DNA from: Ktedonobacter sp. 13_1_20CM_4_53_11 | GTDB taxonomy: Bacteria > Chloroflexota > Ktedonobacteria > Ktedonobacterales > Ktedonobacteraceae | DNA length: 8,267 nucleotides | NCBI GenBank assembly: GCA_001919995.1 | Contig: MNIY01000061.1 | Span: 1 to 8,267 of the forward strand | Direction of reading: 5' to 3' | Shown: piece after piece, positions 5,787-8,267 of the stretch | How positions within the stretch are numbered: position 1 is the first letter of the stretch | Layout: the number at the start of each line of letters is the position of its first letter | The notes under the pieces: model-generated | Database searches by the model: none | Seen by the model: only the letters and a program-made list of their open reading frames with translations | Told to the model about the DNA's origin: nothing | Translations under genes and position numbers: made by a program

Positions 5787-6010
5787 GCAACGGGGATGTG
5801 CTCTGGACAAAGGCTTCTCTGCGCCTTCGATGGAGTACTTGTTTGTGGGATTGAAAAAGAGTTTGCAGGGCAAGAATCGCCACCCACACTGCCTCTCTCC
5901 TATTGTGCGCCGGCCCATGTGCTAGTTGTGCGCTCAAGCAGACAGATTCGCAGCATTTGATTCAACGAAAAATTGCCTCTACCCCGTATATAGACATGGA
6001 AAGAAGAGTT
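5787..6010 (+). promoter_or_regulatory. Long structured leader ahead of rpmI, possible r-protein autoregulatory RNA
   Basis: About 224 bases separate the predicted transcription start from the rpmI ATG, with no convincing gene between. Pairing elements include AAGGC (5810-5814) with GCCTT (5823-5827) around an 8-base loop, and TGTGGG (5844-5849) with CCCACA (5883-5888) around 33 bases. TTGTGCGC occurs twice (5903-5910 and 5926-5933). In Bacillota and Gammaproteobacteria, L20 represses this operon by binding an RNA that mimics its 23S rRNA site. A similar role here is inference from length and position; I could not match the known L20 leader structure. No remnant of infC is visible. Confidence 0.35.
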
Positions 6011-6214
6011 ATGAAGCAGAAACTGAAAACACACAAAGCTATGGCGAAGCGCGTCGTCGTTACCGGTGGCGGTAAAGTGATGCGCCGCAAGGTTGCCTTA
6101 AACCACCTGCGCCGCAATAAGTCACCTCGTGCCGTCCGTTCGATGGATAAAGACTTTCCGCTGCCCGCGAGTGATACTCGCCGCATAAAACGTCTCCTTC
6201 CTTATGCCTTTTAA
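6011..6214 (+). CDS. rpmI: 50S ribosomal protein L35
   Basis: L35 is a small basic protein of the large ribosomal subunit. The 67 residues match the family throughout: KLKTHKAMAKRVVVTGGGKVMRR at the start, a middle with LRRNKS, and the closing signature RRIKRLLPYAF. The N-terminus reads MKQKLKTHK rather than the common MPKMKTHK. The ATG at 6011 is chosen because GGAAAGAAGAG (5998-6008) lies right before it; an in-frame ATG at 5996 has no ribosome binding site. rplT follows 40 bases downstream, the standard order. Confidence 0.95.
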   Translation: MKQKLKTHKAMAKRVVVTGGGKVMRRKVALNHLRRNKSPRAVRSMDKDFPLPASDTRRIKRLLPYAF

Positions 6215-6254
6215 GGTATGAGTCATGTAGTAAGAATCGAATGGAGGATTAACG

Positions 6255-6611
6255 ATGCCCAGAGTGAAACGTGGCGTAGCTGCACACAAGAAACATAAAA
6301 AACTTTTACAGATGGCTGAGGGCCATCGTGGTACACGTAGACGCCTTTTCCGTCCAGCCCATGAATCCGTCATGCGCTCGATGGCGTATATGTATCGCGA
6401 TCGTCGTACTCGCAAGCGCGATATGCGCCGCCTGTGGATTACGCGTATCAACGCGGCTGCTCGCATGCATGGTGTCAGCTATAGCAAGTTAATGCATGCT
6501 ATCCATACGGCCAACATCGATGTCGATCGCAAGATTCTGGCTGAGATGGCCGTCAACGACGAGGCAGCCTTCAGCGCATTGGTGAATACAGCCCTGGAGA
6601 GAATCAAGTAA
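6255..6611 (+). CDS. rplT: 50S ribosomal protein L20
   Basis: L20 binds 23S rRNA early in large-subunit assembly and in several bacteria also represses its own operon. The 118-residue length is standard. The basic N-terminal extension MPRVKRGVAAHKKHKKLL is followed by GHRGTRRRLFRPAHESVMRS, then RDRRTRKRDMRRLWITRINAA and GVSYSKLMHA of the globular domain, with a LAEMAVNDEAAFSALV end. GGAGGA at 6243-6248 is a strong ribosome binding site six bases before the ATG. The methyltransferase gene begins 12 bases after the stop, so co-transcription is likely. Confidence 0.97.
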   Translation: MPRVKRGVAAHKKHKKLLQMAEGHRGTRRRLFRPAHESVMRSMAYMYRDRRTRKRDMRRLWITRINAAARMHGVSYSKLMHAIHTANIDVDRKILAEMAVNDEAAFSALVNTALERIK

Positions 6612-6623
6612 GGCCGAGAGCCG

Positions 6624-7454
6624 ATGCTCATTACCAGCCCGCATAATCCACGTATTAGCAAATTGCAAGACCTGTATACGAGAAGAGGCCGCAAAAAAAG
6701 CGGCCTCTTCTTGATGGAGGGCCCACACCTTCTTGAGGTCTTGCTAGATGCCGGTATAGTGCCGCGCGAGGTGTATTTCCAGCCAGAGTTATTGCAACGC
6801 ACAGTGAAGGGAAGAGTGCTTCTTGAGCGGCTGGTGCACAGTGCGGGCCTGTCCGATGACCAATTGATAGAGGTGAGCGAACGGGTGATGGATGTGTTGA
6901 GTGATGCACAAACGGCGCAGGGTGTGGTGAGCGTGCTCCCTCTTGACGTATTCAGTCCCGCCCGCATATATGCGAAGCGTCTTCCAGCACACCGTCCCGT
7001 GCTCCTCATTCTCGATAATCTTGCTGATCCCGGTAATATGGGCACTATTTTGCGCACGGCCCTGGCCGCTGATGTGCACGGGGTGCTGCTGACTGCTAAC
7101 TGTGTCGACTACTATAATCCCAAGGTGCTGCGGGCAGCAGCGGGTGCGCATGTTGCTTTGCCTATTGAGGCCGATCTCACGTGGGAGGCTATCGCGGAGA
7201 AGGTGGCTTCCCACTGTGCCAGTGACCCCCGGGCCTTATTAGCTGAAGCGGGTAGCCCTCATGTGTATTACGAACAGGACCTGGTAACACCTTTCGCGCT
7301 CATTATCGGTAACGAGGCCCAGGGGCCATCACCAGAGGCCCGGGCGTTGGCAACGCTCACGGTTTCCATTCCCCTGGCGAACGATGTGGAGTCTTTGAAT
7401 GCGGCCATGGCGGCTGGAATTATTTTGTACGAAGCGGTACGCCAGAGGCATTAG
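6624..7454 (+). CDS. SpoU/TrmH-family (SPOUT) RNA methyltransferase
   Basis: This 276-residue enzyme probably 2'-O-methylates rRNA or tRNA using S-adenosylmethionine. Residues 1-110 form the N-terminal RNA-binding domain typical of TrmH/RlmB relatives (SPHNPRISKLQDL, GLFLMEGPHLL, and DAQTAQGVVSV). The C-terminal SPOUT knot carries the three family motifs: DNLADPGNMGTILRTA (131-146) with the catalytic-type Arg144, LIIGNEAQGPS (226-236), and IPLANDVESLNAAMAAG (249-265). Genes of this type often follow rpmI-rplT, ahead of pheST. The exact target nucleotide cannot be read from sequence, so no symbol is given. A perfect 12-bp hairpin lies in codons 20-30. The gene ends 30 bases before the stop of the convergent rubredoxin-like gene. 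Confidence 0.93.
   Translation: MLITSPHNPRISKLQDLYTRRGRKKSGLFLMEGPHLLEVLLDAGIVPREVYFQPELLQRTVKGRVLLERLVHSAGLSDDQLIEVSERVMDVLSDAQTAQGVVSVLPLDVFSPARIYAKRLPAHRPVLLILDNLADPGNMGTILRTALAADVHGVLLTANCVDYYNPKVLRAAAGAHVALPIEADLTWEAIAEKVASHCASDPRALLAEAGSPHVYYEQDLVTPFALIIGNEAQGPSPEARALATLTVSIPLANDVESLNAAMAAGIILYEAVRQRH
6681..6711 (+). repeat. Strong hairpin inside the methyltransferase coding region
   Basis: AGAAGAGGCCGC (6681-6692) and GCGGCCTCTTCT (6700-6711) are perfectly complementary 12-bp arms around a loop of seven As. The hairpin lies 57-87 bases into the gene and about 70 bases after the rplT stop codon. The sequence CTTGATGGAGG follows, so there is no T-run and no standard terminator. It could slow ribosomes, protect the rpmI-rplT mRNA 3' end, or act as a processing or attenuation site. 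The encoded stretch RRGRKKSGLFL is plausible for the family, so codon constraint alone may explain part of it. Confidence 0.7.
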
Positions 7455-7484
7455 GAATGCTTAGATTGCTTGCTTAGATATCTA

Positions 7485-7712
7485 TTACCAGTGGCTATTC
7501 ATTTCGCGGCTGAAGTCGTGATATTGCACGAGAGCTGGTGCTCCACAACTGTCACACTCATCAGGCGCGGTAACAGTATGGATCATGCCACATACCTCAC
7601 AGACCCAGCGCTGCGTCAAAGGTTGCGATGAGAGTAATCGCATCGCTTCGCGTACCGCGGCATCGTTGTCTTGAACGATATTTCCTGTAATGGTTGTTTT
7701 CTGTGCAATCAT
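7485..7712 (-). CDS. Small rubredoxin-like protein
   Basis: The 75-residue protein ends in a rubredoxin-type metal ribbon: WVCEVCGMIHTVTAPDECDSCGAP, with Cys38, Cys41, Cys53 and Cys56 in a CxxC-x11-CxxC pattern like the C-terminal domain of rubrerythrin. Residues 1-35 are helical in character and lack the ExxH residues of a diiron domain, so this is not a rubrerythrin. It may carry electrons with bound iron or be a structural zinc ribbon. The ATG at 7712 has GGGAGG six bases upstream. An in-frame start at 7784 would add 24 residues encoded by a hairpin region and is less likely. A leader hairpin lies at 7759-7783. Function is inferred only from the metal ribbon. Confidence 0.75.
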   Translation of the reverse strand: MIAQKTTITGNIVQDNDAAVREAMRLLSSQPLTQRWVCEVCGMIHTVTAPDECDSCGAPALVQYHDFSREMNSHW

Positions 7713-7758
7713 TGATAGCCTCCCGGATAGCACCCTGTCTTCGTGGATAGAAAATTGC

Positions 7759-7783
7759 TGGCTCACAGAAGATATGTGAGCCA
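7759..7783 (-). promoter_or_regulatory. Hairpin in the leader of the rubredoxin-like gene
   Basis: TGGCTCACA (7775-7783 on the reverse strand) pairs perfectly with TGTGAGCCA (7759-7767), leaving a loop of seven bases. On the transcript the stem is followed by GCAATTTTC, a short T-run placed a few bases late, so it could be a weak attenuator. As DNA it could equally be an operator dyad. It lies 47-71 bases before the ATG. Confidence 0.45.
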
Positions 7784-7803
7784 TCGATAATGTTTGCTTA
7801 GTT

Positions 7804-7835
7804 AAAGTCTAACAGGCTGCCTTGATGAAAGTCTA
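7804..7835. repeat. Direct repeat AAAGTCTA spaced 24 bp
   Basis: AAAGTCTA occurs at 7804-7811 and 7828-7835, in the region upstream of the rubredoxin-like gene where its promoter should lie. The 24-bp period is a little over two helical turns. It may be a pair of regulator half-sites, but an 8-bp repeat in AT-rich DNA can arise by chance. I found no convincing -35/-10 pair here. Confidence 0.2.
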
Positions 7836-7910
7836 TGAATCCAGATAGGGGTTATGGATGCTATATATAACCAGGGGGTTATGTGGCTAATCCGATTTGC
7901 TCGTTTTTCG

Positions 7911-7934
7911 GTAGGCGAGTAAGCGTTCGCCTAC
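7911..7934. repeat. Inverted repeat over the stop codon of the zinc-ribbon gene
   Basis: GTAGGCGA (7911-7918) and TCGCCTAC (7927-7934) are perfect 8-bp arms around an 8-base loop. The stop codon of the reverse-strand zinc-ribbon gene (7931-7933) lies in one arm. The reverse-strand transcript continues with CGAAAAACG, without a U-run, so it is not a canonical intrinsic terminator. It may mark the 3' end of that mRNA. Confidence 0.4.
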
Positions 7935-8267
7935 TCGGCCATAGAGACGGAGCGGAAAATACCACAGTGTGGGCAGTAACAGGTATTGCCTTTGAGTCGG
8001 AAAGGTTTGCGGCAAACAGGACATCTCCAGCTCGCAGTTGAGGAAGTTGGCACCTTCTCTTGCGTGGCCTTCGTCGATTCAGGATGAGAAATTGGCACCA
8101 GTCTCTGTGCCTTGACCCTGCCCATGGTTCCTGTAGAAGAAAACAGGGATTCGTCGGAGTCAAAGGGAAGATCCCAGACAAGTTGATTGGGCCTTTGTTC
8201 AATAGGAACGCCCGGCACTTCCATTTCCTGGGAGTCATTAGAGCCAACGGGTTCCTGGGAAAATTCT
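7931..8267 (-). CDS. Zinc-ribbon protein, C-terminal part (gene continues beyond the window)
   Basis: The visible part ends in a compact four-cysteine ribbon, WRCPVCRKPF then CYCPHCGIF (CPVC and CPHC pairs about 12 residues apart), probably a structural zinc site. Before it comes a low-complexity stretch rich in Ser, Thr, Pro and acidic residues, likely disordered. The first ATG is at 8224, but the frame stays open without a stop to the window edge. That ATG has only AGGA directly against it as a ribosome binding site, so the true start is probably outside. I do not recognise a specific family; such ribbons occur in DNA-binding, RNA-binding and membrane-associated proteins. A dyad covers its stop codon. 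Confidence 0.6.
   Translation of the reverse strand, partial: EFSQEPVGSNDSQEMEVPGVPIEQRPNQLVWDLPFDSDESLFSSTGTMGRVKAQRLVPISHPESTKATQEKVPTSSTASWRCPVCRKPFRLKGNTCYCPHCGIFRSVSMAE

Noticed and set aside
5903..6010. N-terminal extension of L35 or an infC remnant in the leader
   Set aside because: The added residues match neither IF3 nor L35, and the strong ribosome binding site lies directly before the ATG at 6011.
6681..6711. Intrinsic terminator after rplT
   Set aside because: The stem is strong but is followed by CTTGATGG, not a T-run, and lies inside a conserved gene.
1..8267. CRISPR array, tRNA/rRNA genes, insertion sequences, defence or phage module
   Set aside because: I found no regularly spaced repeats, no transposase or terminal repeats and no recognisable RNA gene; gene content is housekeeping, repair and small accessory genes.

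Overview
The window looks like an ordinary chromosomal stretch of a free-living bacterium. The best guess is Chloroflexota, probably a Ktedonobacteria-like lineage. The reasons are near-balanced base composition, a mosaic of short operons, an LLM-class flavin/F420-type oxidoreductase, and a UmuDC pair behind a Gram-positive-type (GAAC-N4-GTTC) SOS box. This placement is inference from general gene style; no rRNA or other decisive marker is present.

Layout: (1) 1-758, a MerR-type regulator with two MerR-like DNA-binding domains, preceded by a perfect dyad. (2) 765-1925, reverse strand, prolipoprotein diacylglyceryl transferase (lgt) with a long acidic C-terminal tail. It ends tail-to-tail with the regulator, six bases apart, and has its own promoter and two dyads. 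(3) 2051-3726, reverse strand, a umuD-umuC translesion synthesis operon coupled by an ATGA overlap, with a consensus-like promoter and an SOS box. (4) 4003-4683, reverse strand, a VIT1/CCC1-family metal transporter with its own promoter; a striking palindrome covers its stop codon. (5) 4777-5646, reverse strand, an LLM-class oxidoreductase. (6) 5751-7454, forward strand, a translation cluster: promoter, about 220 nt of leader, rpmI (L35), rplT (L20) and a SpoU/TrmH-family RNA methyltransferase with a 12-bp hairpin inside its early coding region. infC, the usual first gene of this cluster, is absent. (7) 7485-8267, reverse strand, two small metal-ribbon proteins: a stand-alone rubredoxin-like protein and the C-terminal part of a zinc-ribbon protein that runs off the window.

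The 364-bp gap 5647-6010 holds two divergent promoters and the ribosomal-protein leader. The 276-bp gap 3727-4002 holds the umuDC leader, SOS box, promoter and a nested palindrome. No tRNA, rRNA, CRISPR array, insertion sequence or phage gene was seen. I do not see a clearly new multi-gene system. The points most worth a second look are regulatory: the nested palindrome at 3977-4007, the hairpin inside the methyltransferase gene, the SOS box, the tandem-domain MerR protein with its dyad, and the leader ahead of rpmI.
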